From NCBI GenBank assembly GCA_030831085.1, contig JAURLT010000002.1:1-64000 (forward strand): DNA of 64,000 nucleotides. Direction: 5' to 3'. The notes beneath the pieces were generated by a model. The model was given only the letters and a program-made list of their open reading frames with translations. It did not search any database and was not told the DNA's origin. This DNA comes from Gammaproteobacteria bacterium. GTDB lineage: Bacteria; Pseudomonadota; Gammaproteobacteria; Steroidobacterales; Steroidobacteraceae. A program made the position numbers and the translations under genes. Below are positions 9,615 through 17,972 of this stretch, in pieces; positions within the stretch are counted from its first letter, which is position 1; each line of letters starts with the position of its first letter.

Positions 9615-10514
9615 TTACAGGGGTACGCCCCAACCGGCCGGCTTGAGGGCCACGACCTTGAAGTCGCGGGTGTGCATCTTGAGTTCAGGCGTGAAATTCC
9701 ACGACTTCAGCAGGCCGCCAAAGTGGTCGTCCTCGCCCTGGACGTCGAGCTGGTCGGTCGACGGATCCCACGGCGAGAAGGCCATGGTGGCTGCCATCGC
9801 AATCGCGTAGCGAGTCTGCTTGGGAACAAAGCCGGCCCGGTGCGGATTTTGTTTCGGCGTGACACAGCCGTCCGGCGCGGTGCGGGCATCGACCGGGACG
9901 CTGACGTGGCCCTCCACGCTTTCGGGGATGCGGGCCCGCAGGGTGTAGACGCGGCGGCCCTGGTGTCTCGCGGTGAAGCTCACCGCTTCGCTGCCGAGGT
10001 AGTCGAATTGCAGGTCGGCCAGCCCCGGATGCTTGGGAAAGCCCCACACCTCGCGGCCGCAGGCAATCGCCGAACCAGCGCCCACGGTGTACCCCGTCCG
10101 GTCGCCGCCGCACAACACGCGGTGGGTCATGTTGATGGCTGCCGGGTGCTCGACATTCAGGGAAAAAGGTGACTCATAGGGCAGTTCGAGCGGGCTCTCC
10201 CTGGGCGTGACCGGGAAGGAGAACCAGGTCTCGAGGTAGGGGTTGAGTCGGTCGGTCGGGCCGCAGTCGGTGTCGGTGAAATTATTGCACCATAGCTGCA
10301 CGGGCGTACGCCCGCCCACCGAGACCGGCACGAAGGCCTCGTGCTCGAATTCCTTCAGCGTTTCAGCATGGTCGGCACCGCCGTATACGACCAGATTGGT
10401 ACTCTTCAGCCGCAACGGGATACGCGCGACGTGGCCGTCCGAGGCCAGGTAGCTGTCGGTCTGCGGCCACTGGGTGAACCACTGTTCGGAAAACCTGCCC
10501 GTATCTCGTGTCAT
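9615..10514 (-). CDS. Acetoacetate decarboxylase-family protein
   Basis: A 299-residue member of the acetoacetate decarboxylase superfamily. The start at 10514 is chosen because AGGAGG (10520-10525) lies directly upstream. The signature is ACGREVWGFPKHP, aligned by eye with the GRE...PKK active-site segment of clostridial acetoacetate decarboxylase. K161 would be the Schiff-base lysine; the neighbouring second lysine is His here (H162), which makes a shifted substrate or activity likely. It is cytoplasmic, with no signal peptide. It lies between groEL and a phosphatase gene on the same strand, about 50 bp downstream of the latter. The substrate is not inferred. Confidence 0.75.
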   Translation of the reverse strand: MTRDTGRFSEQWFTQWPQTDSYLASDGHVARIPLRLKSTNLVVYGGADHAETLKEFEHEAFVPVSVGGRTPVQLWCNNFTDTDCGPTDRLNPYLETWFSFPVTPRESPLELPYESPFSLNVEHPAAINMTHRVLCGGDRTGYTVGAGSAIACGREVWGFPKHPGLADLQFDYLGSEAVSFTARHQGRRVYTLRARIPESVEGHVSVPVDARTAPDGCVTPKQNPHRAGFVPKQTRYAIAMAATMAFSPWDPSTDQLDVQGEDDHFGGLLKSWNFTPELKMHTRDFKVVALKPAGWGVPL

Positions 10515-10565
10515 GCCTGCCTCCTGGTGCAGTGGCCGGTTCATGGAGAACGGCCCATGGCGGTA

Positions 10566-12584
10566 TCATAAGGTCATTTCCACGATGGCGAGGTCGTCGT
10601 CGAAGGGCTTGGGGCCGTTCTCGGCCCGGATCGAGTCGATGATGAAGGACAGCGCGCCCTCCGCGCGCGGCCCGCGGCCCACGATCTCCATGAACTCCTC
10701 GAAACTCATCATCGAACCGTCCGCACGGGTGATCTCGTATAGCCCGTCGCTGAAAAAATACAGCCGCGCATAGGGCGCCAGCACCACACGCTGCTCCTCG
10801 TAGGTCATCCCCGGCACTCCCCCGATGATCATGCCCGGGTTCTTAAGCGCCGTCACCTCAGCCTCTGCTGCACTCGGCCCCGAGATCAGGATCGCCGGCG
10901 GATGCCCGCCGTTGGCATAGCACAGTTCGCGGCTGCGACGATCGTAGACCCCGTACCACATCGTGAAATACAGGTTGCCGTATCGGTCCATCTGGAAGGC
11001 ATCGTTCATGGCCCCCAGCACCGAGGCCGGCGAACGGAAGTCGGTACCCGCCAGGGTCTGGTTGCGCAGCACGTTCATGGCACTGATCGACAGCAGGGCC
11101 GGGGTCAGGCCGTGCCCGCACACGTCCAGCAGGTACATCGCGAAGTGGTCTTCGTCGATCCACGAGTAGCCGAAGGCATCGCCACCCAGCTCCGCTGATG
11201 GAATGAACCGCCAGTCCGCCGCAGGCGAGCCGCCCAGCCGCTCCGGCAACAGCGAGGCCAGGAAACTGGCCCCGGCAGACAGTTCCTGGGCCTTCTCTTG
11301 CAGCAGGTTGTCGACGGAGGCATAGCTGCGCACGAGGGCGTTGCCCATTTCTGTGAGCTGGCTCGCCAGTTGTCCGGTCTCGCGGATCGTGCCCTCAGGT
11401 ATCAGGATGGTGTTTTTGCGCGCGACTTCCCCAGCCAGGCGACCACTTGCCAGGCCGAGCCTGCGCAGGGGTCTGGTCAGGATCTCCGTACCGGCCAAGG
11501 CAACCAGGATGGTAAGCAGCGTGAGGATTGCGAGGATGACGAAGGCCTTGAGATTGCGTGACTCGAGCCGCTCTATTACCTGACTGGCATCGTAATGGAC
11601 GAGGACCCGACTGCCCGGCGCGGGCAGCGCAACATCCCGGGTCACCAGGTACCTTGCCCGTTTCCACCACGCCAGCATCGGCGCGTCGGCCCGCTCCGGC
11701 AACCAGACCTGCAGGCCAGGACTGACCGCAAGCGTGGAACCGATGGCGGCCAGGCCCGTATCGCCGGCGATGGCCAGCACCCTTCCGCCGGGACCCCGAT
11801 ACTGGATGCCGACGCCTTCCTCGAGCGGCAGGCGCTTAAGGGCAGCCTGCAGGCGCCGATCATCCAAGGTGCCTTCCCCCGGCCCACGGGCATCGGCGAC
11901 CCATGACCTCGCGAGGGTCCCGACTGCATTCAATTTCTCCTCCACCGAACGCTCAAGGTCTGCCCGGCTCAACCGGGTATCGATGGACACCAGAATGACC
12001 CCTGGGACCAGGATTGCCAGCATCAGGGTGTTGAACAGGATTTGCGAGAAGGAGACCTGCCGTTTTCGAAACAGAATATCGATCCCGATGACGATCATCG
12101 AGGCTAAGGATGCATTGAGGATACCGTTGACCGCATTCTTGAGGACCACCAGCTGGCTGACGGATTCGGGCTGGCCAAGGTAGAACCCGAACAGGACCAT
12201 TAGCAGGGGCCCGCCCGCGAGGATCCAGAACAGCGTGTCAGCTAGCGGGGTGTAGCGGATTTTCTTGCCGAGCAGGCCAACCGCCGCCGCTTCCAGGACC
12301 AGCACGGGCGCGGTGAAGGGATGACCCCAGAGGATGAGGGTGTAGAGCGCGCTCGGAATGGCGACCAGTACACCGGCAACGCCGCCGAACAGGCGGATGG
12401 CCACGAAGGTCGCCAACGACCCGAAGATGAGGTCGATCCCGAAAAACAGCGGCAGGCTGAAATAATTTCCGGCCAACCCGAGGAGGGCCAGCAACGCCGT
12501 GCCTATCGCTGTCACCTCGCGTCGGCGGCCGCCGGTCCACCCGGCAGGAGTCCCGGCTTGCTCGACAGGCGACGAACTGACCAT
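10566..12584 (-). CDS. Membrane-bound SpoIIE-type PP2C phosphatase with HAMP domain
   Basis: A 672-residue sensor phosphatase. AGGAG precedes the ATG at 12584. Residues about 25-175 hold a hydrophobic multi-helix domain I cannot assign. A further helix (about 183-203) leads into an extracytoplasmic segment (204-343), then a helix (345-365), a HAMP linker (about 366-418), a short coiled coil, and a SpoIIE/PP2C domain with AELGGDAFG (465-472), LLDVCGHGLTPALLSI (485-500) and the metal-binding DDD at 662-664. Such enzymes dephosphorylate anti-anti-sigma (STAS) proteins; no STAS or anti-sigma gene is nearby, so the partner is unknown. The DNA of the membrane part is poorer in GC than its surroundings. 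Confidence 0.88.
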   Translation of the reverse strand: MVSSSPVEQAGTPAGWTGGRRREVTAIGTALLALLGLAGNYFSLPLFFGIDLIFGSLATFVAIRLFGGVAGVLVAIPSALYTLILWGHPFTAPVLVLEAAAVGLLGKKIRYTPLADTLFWILAGGPLLMVLFGFYLGQPESVSQLVVLKNAVNGILNASLASMIVIGIDILFRKRQVSFSQILFNTLMLAILVPGVILVSIDTRLSRADLERSVEEKLNAVGTLARSWVADARGPGEGTLDDRRLQAALKRLPLEEGVGIQYRGPGGRVLAIAGDTGLAAIGSTLAVSPGLQVWLPERADAPMLAWWKRARYLVTRDVALPAPGSRVLVHYDASQVIERLESRNLKAFVILAILTLLTILVALAGTEILTRPLRRLGLASGRLAGEVARKNTILIPEGTIRETGQLASQLTEMGNALVRSYASVDNLLQEKAQELSAGASFLASLLPERLGGSPAADWRFIPSAELGGDAFGYSWIDEDHFAMYLLDVCGHGLTPALLSISAMNVLRNQTLAGTDFRSPASVLGAMNDAFQMDRYGNLYFTMWYGVYDRRSRELCYANGGHPPAILISGPSAAEAEVTALKNPGMIIGGVPGMTYEEQRVVLAPYARLYFFSDGLYEITRADGSMMSFEEFMEIVGRGPRAEGALSFIIDSIRAENGPKPFDDDLAIVEMTL

Positions 12585-12613
12585 GTTGGGCTCCTGGTGA
12601 CGGCAGGGACGTT

Positions 12614-14818
12614 TCAGGTGTGCGGCAGGGTCAAGCCAGTTTCCAGTCGAACCGGTGTGGCCTTGAAGGCCGGAGTCTTGCTGCGCGGGTCGACGGCCGT
12701 TCCGGTCAGGGCGTTAGCTTCCGGAAAGTAGGCCATCAGGTCGCCGGGTGGCAAGTCGAATTGTTCGACCACGACGTCCTGCATCACGCCCTGGGCCGAG
12801 CGCAGCGTCACCCGGTCGCCGACCCTGATTCCCAGGCGCTCCAGGTCGGCACTGCCCATCATTACGCACCAGCGACTCTGCGTCTGGCGATAGACGTCGT
12901 GGTCTTCATAAACGATGGTGTTGAACTGCCCCTCGCTGCGCGCGGTAGTCAGCATGAACGGATAGTCCTCGCTGGTGCGCGGCGCCGGCATGGCACGAAC
13001 CAGGAAGTGGGCCCGGCCGGAGGGGGTCTTGAATTCCGGCGTGTGCAGGATGCGGCCACGGATGTGGAATTCCTGCTTCGCCACGTCGATGCTGGCCAGA
13101 TCCTCCATGCCGGGAATCGTGGCCGCGATGGCCTCGCGAATGCTGCGGTGGGAGCGAAAGGCCGCGAACGGTACCCTGGACCCTGGGAACAACCGATCTG
13201 CCAGTTCGCACAGGATCCAGCTTTCCGGGCGTACGTTGGCGAGCCTCTCGATCCCTCCGTCCGAGAGCCTGACGTAGTTGAACATCGACTCCTGGGTGGT
13301 GGGATCCCACTCCTCGTCACGCGCGGTGACCGGCAGGATCAGCGTGTCGCCGTCTCCCAGGCCGTGAAGGTGCCCGCGATTGAGGGTGGTGGTCAGGAAC
13401 AGCTTGAAGCCAATGCGCTCCAGGGCTGCGCGGGCCCAATCCGCATCGGGATTGGACCCGTAGAGATTGCCGCCCATCATCACGGCCGCGTCCATCGTCC
13501 CCCGGCTCGCGGCCTGCATGACCCCCATGGTGTCGAGCCCCTCACCCGACGGAAATGTCAGGCCGAGCGTGGACTCCATCCTCTGCATGACCTCGCTGGC
13601 CAGTACCGGCTTGACGCCGATGGTCCCAATGCCCTGCACGTTGCTGTGCCCGCGCAGCGGCAGCAGTCCGGCATTCGGCTTGCCCACCATGCCGCGCAGA
13701 AGGGCCAGATTGGCCACCGACTCTACGTTCTCCACCCCGTGCAGGTGGTGAGTGAGGCCCATGCCCCAGGCAAACACCACGCGCTCTGCGCGCGCGTAAC
13801 AGGCCGCCACGTCCTCGATTGACTGCCGTGACAGGCCGGTTAACGCCTCGATTTCGTCCCATTCGATCGAGGCGAGGTCAGCCGCGTAGGCATCGAAGCC
13901 CTCCGTATGCGCCTCGATGAACTCTCTCGCGGCCGCGCCCCCGGCGAGCACCGCCTTGCCGATCCCCTTAAGCAGGGCGATGTCGGCGCCGATCCGCGGT
14001 TGCAGGTAGCGCGAGGCGATCCAGGTGCCGCCGCTCAGCATGGAGCGTGGGCTCTTGGGTACCGCAAACCGGACCAGGCCCGGCTCCCGCGCCGGGTTGA
14101 TGACGATCACCTCGCCGCCACGGTCCCGACAGGCCTTGAGTTTGTGCAGCAGCCGCGGGTGATTGGATGCGGGGTTGGCGCCCAGCAGGAAGATCAGGTC
14201 ACAACCCTGCAGATCCTCGAGTTCGATGGTGGCTGTCCCGGTTCCGATTGACGCATCCAGCCCGACGGAGGTGGCCTGGTGGCAGTAATAGGAGCAGTTG
14301 TTGACATTGTTGGTGCCGAATACCCGGGCCAGCAACTGGAAGACGAACCCGGCCTCGTTCGATGATCGTCCCGAGCTATAGAAAAAGCTGCGCGCTGGAT
14401 CGGTGCCTCGCAGGCGAGCTGCGGCATGATCGAGCGCCCAGTCCCAATCGACGCACCGAAACTGCTGGCCGCCACGCTCCTTGTAGAGGGGATGCGCCAG
14501 TCGCCCCATTTTCGCCAGCTCGCGCTCGTCCAGTTCCCGGAGGTCGTCGAGTGAATGCTCGAACACCTCGGTCGGAATGGCCGGCTGGGTGTCGGTGGAC
14601 TGCGCCTGTACGCTCTTGTTGCAAACCGAGGGGAATTCGCCGAGTTCGTCGGTCATGCCGCCGCGCTGCCCGCCCATGCCCAGGCCACAGGCCTTGCAGG
14701 TGTTGCGGGAACTCAGCGTTTTGGCCGCACGCGCCAGGCCTATCCTGCGCACCGTCTCCAGGGTGTAGAGCACCTTCTTGGTGCCCCCTCCAACCACCGG
14801 ACGCGCCCGGCGGGGCAT
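12614..14818 (-). CDS. FdhF/YdeP-family molybdopterin oxidoreductase
   Basis: Large cytoplasmic molybdopterin (bis-MGD) enzyme of 734 residues, resembling E. coli YdeP and the formate dehydrogenase H catalytic subunit. The N-terminal cysteines NTCKACGLGMGG and C66 (C41xxC44...C66) could hold an Fe-S cluster. NNCSYYCHQATSVGL puts C179-H180 where FdhF has Sec-His, so Cys is the probable Mo ligand. FLLGANPASNHPR, WGMGLTHHLHGVENV and GHSNVQGIGTIG are pterin-contact regions. The C-terminal barrel contains MTTARSEGQ-like MLTTARSEGQFNT and ADLERLGIRVGDRV. A longer start at 14950 would overlap glnE and lacks support. No fdhD or electron-transfer partner is in the window; the substrate is unknown. Confidence 0.87.
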   Translation of the reverse strand: MPRRARPVVGGGTKKVLYTLETVRRIGLARAAKTLSSRNTCKACGLGMGGQRGGMTDELGEFPSVCNKSVQAQSTDTQPAIPTEVFEHSLDDLRELDERELAKMGRLAHPLYKERGGQQFRCVDWDWALDHAAARLRGTDPARSFFYSSGRSSNEAGFVFQLLARVFGTNNVNNCSYYCHQATSVGLDASIGTGTATIELEDLQGCDLIFLLGANPASNHPRLLHKLKACRDRGGEVIVINPAREPGLVRFAVPKSPRSMLSGGTWIASRYLQPRIGADIALLKGIGKAVLAGGAAAREFIEAHTEGFDAYAADLASIEWDEIEALTGLSRQSIEDVAACYARAERVVFAWGMGLTHHLHGVENVESVANLALLRGMVGKPNAGLLPLRGHSNVQGIGTIGVKPVLASEVMQRMESTLGLTFPSGEGLDTMGVMQAASRGTMDAAVMMGGNLYGSNPDADWARAALERIGFKLFLTTTLNRGHLHGLGDGDTLILPVTARDEEWDPTTQESMFNYVRLSDGGIERLANVRPESWILCELADRLFPGSRVPFAAFRSHRSIREAIAATIPGMEDLASIDVAKQEFHIRGRILHTPEFKTPSGRAHFLVRAMPAPRTSEDYPFMLTTARSEGQFNTIVYEDHDVYRQTQSRWCVMMGSADLERLGIRVGDRVTLRSAQGVMQDVVVEQFDLPPGDLMAYFPEANALTGTAVDPRSKTPAFKATPVRLETGLTLPHT

Positions 14819-14859
14819 TTCAGTACTCAAGCGATGGCTGCCAGACGACCCATGGGCAA

Positions 14860-14887
14860 AGTGTAGAGCAAGCCGCGGCACGCCCAA
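14860..14887 (-). promoter_or_regulatory. Weak candidate promoter for the molybdopterin oxidoreductase
   Basis: On the minus strand TTGGGC (14887-14882), a 16-bp spacer, and TACACT (14865-14860). Each hexamer has about four consensus bases. A start near 14853 would give a leader of about 35 nt before the ATG at 14818 and would exclude the upstream alternative start. It lies in the 104-bp divergent gap with glnE. Confidence 0.3.
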
Positions 14888-14922
14888 AGGCTTTTGCCAC
14901 ACTCCCTTGCTAAGCTTGACCC

Positions 14923-17760
14923 ATGCAGGACGACCTCGACGGTGATCCACTGCAGGCCTGTCTGGCCTGCAGCGACTTTCTGGCGGCTGCCCTGCGTCGG
15001 GCGCCGACCCTGCTGCAGGAGTTCCGGGAGCGGGGCGAGCTCGATCGGCCCTTGATCCGGGCCACGCTCAGGGAGACGTTGGATGAAATCGCTGCGGCGC
15101 AACCGGACGAGTCCGGCTTCATGGCCGAGCTGCGCCGCCTGCGGCGCAGGCATCTCGCCCGCATTGCCTGGCGCGACCTGACGGGCATCGCCAGCCTCGA
15201 GGCAACGCTCGCTGACCTGTCGCTGCTGGCGGATGAATGCATCGCGGCGGCCCATCGCTACGCGACAGGGGCCTTGGCGGGCCGCTATGGCATGCCCCTT
15301 GACGGGGCGGGCCAGCCCTTGGAGTTGATGGTGCTGGGCATGGGCAAGCTCGGCGGTGGCGAGCTGAACTTCTCCTCCGACATCGACCTGGTATTCCTCT
15401 ACCCGGATGAGGGAGACCCGGAAGAATCCCTCACCGACGGTCGCAAACGGATCACCCACCAGGAATATTTCACCCGTCACGGCCAGCTGCTGATCCGCCT
15501 GCTCGATGCGGTGACCGAGGAGGGCTTCGTCTATCGCGTGGACATGCGACTGCGACCTTTCGGTGATTCCGGCCCCCTGGTGGCTGGCTTCGGCGCCTTC
15601 GAGGACTACCTGCAGCAGCACGGCCGCGACTGGGAGCGCTACGCCTACGTCAAGGCTCGACCGGTGGCCGGCGGCGGCCGGTTCTTCGAGCTGTATGACC
15701 AGGTGCTGCGCCCGTTCGTCTACCGTCGCTACCTCGATTTCGGCGTGTTCGAGTCGCTGCGGGAGATGAAGGAATTGATTTCGCGCGAGGTGGCCCGCCG
15801 TGACCTGCAGGACAACGTGAAGCTGGGGCCAGGTGGGATACGCGAGGTGGAATTCGTGGTGCAGGCCATGCAGCTGATCCGTGGCGGCAGCGATCCGCGC
15901 CTGCAAAATCCATCCCTGCTGGCTGTCCTGCCACAACTGGTCGGTGCCAAGCTGCTGGATCCGCCGGCCGTCGCGGCCCTTGAGTCGGGTTATCGGTTCC
16001 TGCGCCGGCTGGAGAACCGGCTGCAGATGGTGGACGACGCACAGGTCCACGAGTTGCCCGTGGATCTTCTGGCCAGGGAACGCTTGGCCCTGGCCATGGG
16101 CCTTGAGGCCTGGTCATCGCTGGTCGACGAACTGGACAGGCACAGGGCGGCGGTGCGGCGGGTATTCGAGGCCGTGGTGTTTGCGCCCCGACGGCCTGAC
16201 TCGGATCCGAACCTGCCCGACCTCAATGCCCTGTGGCAGGACGATGACAACCACCCGGCGGTGGTCCACTCGCTGACCGCGGCGGGCATGGTCGAAGCCG
16301 AGGAGGCTGGTCGGCAGCTCGCCGAACTCACCCGGTCCGCGTATGCGCGGCGCCTGGATACGATTGGCCGTCGGCGGCTGGTCCAGTTACTGCCCTTGCT
16401 GATCCGCGACGTGGTTGAGGCTGCGCCTGCAGGGAGCGCCGCTGGTACGGCTGCCAGCCAGCTGGACCTCCTCAGGCGTCTGGCCACGCTGCTGGAGTCG
16501 ATCGGCGGTCGCACCGCTTATCTGGCGCTACTGATCGAGAATCCCGCGGCGCGAACCACGCTGGTCCGGGTCTGCGGCCACGGTGACTTCCTGGTCAGGC
16601 AGATGGCGGCCTTTCCGATCCTGCTGGATGAACTGATCGACGATCGCCTGCTGGAAAACTTGCCCGATCGTGAACAATTTGCCGTGGAACTCGATGCTCG
16701 GCTCGAGCAGGCCGCCGGCGACCTGGAGCGTGAGGTGGATGCGCTGCGCCACTTCCGCCGCGCGGCCCGGTTCAGGGTGGCCCTGCTGGACCTCGAGGGG
16801 CGCCTGCCCCTGATGGCCGTCAGCGACCGGTTAACCGAAGTGGCCGAGCTGATCCTGGCGCGTGCCATGCAATTGGCCTGGCAGCAGCTGGTCGCCGTGC
16901 ATGGCGAGCCAGGCTGCATCATTGATGGCCTACATCGGCAGGTGGCGGTCGCCGCCATCGGCTACGGCAAGCTCGGCGGCCTTGAACTCGGGTATGCCTC
17001 GGACCTCGACCTGGTGTTCCTGCATGACTCGGCGGGCGAGTCGCAGGAGACCGTCGGTCCCAAAGTGGTCGACAACGCCGTCTTCATGGCCCGCTTCGGG
17101 CAGCGTCTGGTCCACCTGTTGACCGTCCACACGGCCGCGGGCCGGCTGTATGAGGTGGACATGCGGTTGCGCCCGAGTGGCAAGGGTGGGCTGGTGGTCA
17201 CTCAGGTGGAGGCCTTTGCAGAGTATCAGCGCAACGAGGCCTGGACCTGGGAGCACCAGGCCCTGCTGCATTCCCGAGCAGTGGCCGGCGATCCGGCCTT
17301 GCGCGCACGTTTCGAGGCCATCCGGCAGGAGATCCTTGTCGATCACGTCCGCCGGGACGGGCTCCGGGGGGAGGTGGCCTCCATGCGGGAGCGCATGCGC
17401 AGCGAGCTCAGCGAGGGGACGGCCGAGGAATTTGACCTGAAGCAGGATCGGGGCGGGCTGGCCGACATCGAGTTCCTGGCCCAGTATTGGGTGTTACGCT
17501 GGGCCGGAGAAAGACCGGCCCTGTGCCTGTTCCCGGACACAATCCGGCAGCTGGAGTCGGTCGGCTCCGCGGCGCTGGTCGACCATGGGGTCATTGACCG
17601 ACTGGTTGACGCATACCGCGACTACCGGCGCTGCCTGCACCGGCGCTCGCTGGAGGAGCTTGGCAAGGTGGTCCCCGCTGACTGGTTCCCGGACCAGCGC
17701 ATGGCTGTGTCTCGCGTCTGGCAGCAGGTCATGGCCGAGGACTTGGAGCCATCGCTATAA
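14923..17760 (+). CDS. glnE: Bifunctional glutamine synthetase adenylyltransferase/deadenylase
   Basis: Controls glutamine synthetase by adding and removing AMP in response to nitrogen status through PII. It is 945 residues (E. coli 946). Two nucleotidyltransferase domains are complete: the N-terminal deadenylase GMGKLGGGELNFSSDIDLVF (GKLGG 141-145, D153/D155) and the C-terminal adenylylase GYGKLGGLELGYASDLDLVF (D694/D696). The linker and C-terminal parts include DLKQDRGGLADIEFLAQ. The ATG has no clear Shine-Dalgarno sequence. The stop overlaps the next start (TAATG). Confidence 0.97.
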   Translation: MQDDLDGDPLQACLACSDFLAAALRRAPTLLQEFRERGELDRPLIRATLRETLDEIAAAQPDESGFMAELRRLRRRHLARIAWRDLTGIASLEATLADLSLLADECIAAAHRYATGALAGRYGMPLDGAGQPLELMVLGMGKLGGGELNFSSDIDLVFLYPDEGDPEESLTDGRKRITHQEYFTRHGQLLIRLLDAVTEEGFVYRVDMRLRPFGDSGPLVAGFGAFEDYLQQHGRDWERYAYVKARPVAGGGRFFELYDQVLRPFVYRRYLDFGVFESLREMKELISREVARRDLQDNVKLGPGGIREVEFVVQAMQLIRGGSDPRLQNPSLLAVLPQLVGAKLLDPPAVAALESGYRFLRRLENRLQMVDDAQVHELPVDLLARERLALAMGLEAWSSLVDELDRHRAAVRRVFEAVVFAPRRPDSDPNLPDLNALWQDDDNHPAVVHSLTAAGMVEAEEAGRQLAELTRSAYARRLDTIGRRRLVQLLPLLIRDVVEAAPAGSAAGTAASQLDLLRRLATLLESIGGRTAYLALLIENPAARTTLVRVCGHGDFLVRQMAAFPILLDELIDDRLLENLPDREQFAVELDARLEQAAGDLEREVDALRHFRRAARFRVALLDLEGRLPLMAVSDRLTEVAELILARAMQLAWQQLVAVHGEPGCIIDGLHRQVAVAAIGYGKLGGLELGYASDLDLVFLHDSAGESQETVGPKVVDNAVFMARFGQRLVHLLTVHTAAGRLYEVDMRLRPSGKGGLVVTQVEAFAEYQRNEAWTWEHQALLHSRAVAGDPALRARFEAIRQEILVDHVRRDGLRGEVASMRERMRSELSEGTAEEFDLKQDRGGLADIEFLAQYWVLRWAGERPALCLFPDTIRQLESVGSAALVDHGVIDRLVDAYRDYRRCLHRRSLEELGKVVPADWFPDQRMAVSRVWQQVMAEDLEPSL

Positions 17761-17957
17761 TGGCAGCCATGCAACACCCGGGCGAACAGGCCAACGCGCG
17801 TCGCAGCTACGAGGTCACTGAAGCCGACCTGCCGCTGTCATGTCCGTTGCCCAGCATGAAACTCTGGAACTCCCACCCCAAGGTCTACCTGCCGATCGAG
17901 GCCAGCGGACGGGCCCGCTGTCCCTACTGCAGTGCCGAATTCCGCCTGGTTCGCTGA
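17760..17957 (+). CDS. Small zinc-finger protein, CHCC type
   Basis: A 65-residue protein with the zf-CHCC pattern C28, H39, C54, C57, as in the zinc domain of mitochondrial complex I subunit NDUFS6. The C-terminal half reads GRARCPYCSAEFRLV, a rubredoxin-like knuckle. Bacterial members occur as stand-alone small proteins of unknown function. The first ATG overlaps the glnE stop; a second ATG three codons later is equally usable. It precedes kdkA by 15 bp in the same run of genes. Confidence 0.85.
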   Translation: MAAMQHPGEQANARRSYEVTEADLPLSCPLPSMKLWNSHPKVYLPIEASGRARCPYCSAEFRLVR

Positions 17958-17972
17958 GCTGCGGAGCGCATC

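Noticed and set aside
14819-14950. Extended N-terminus of the molybdopterin oxidoreductase
   Set aside because: It would overlap the start of the divergent glnE gene, has no family similarity, and would include its own candidate promoter.
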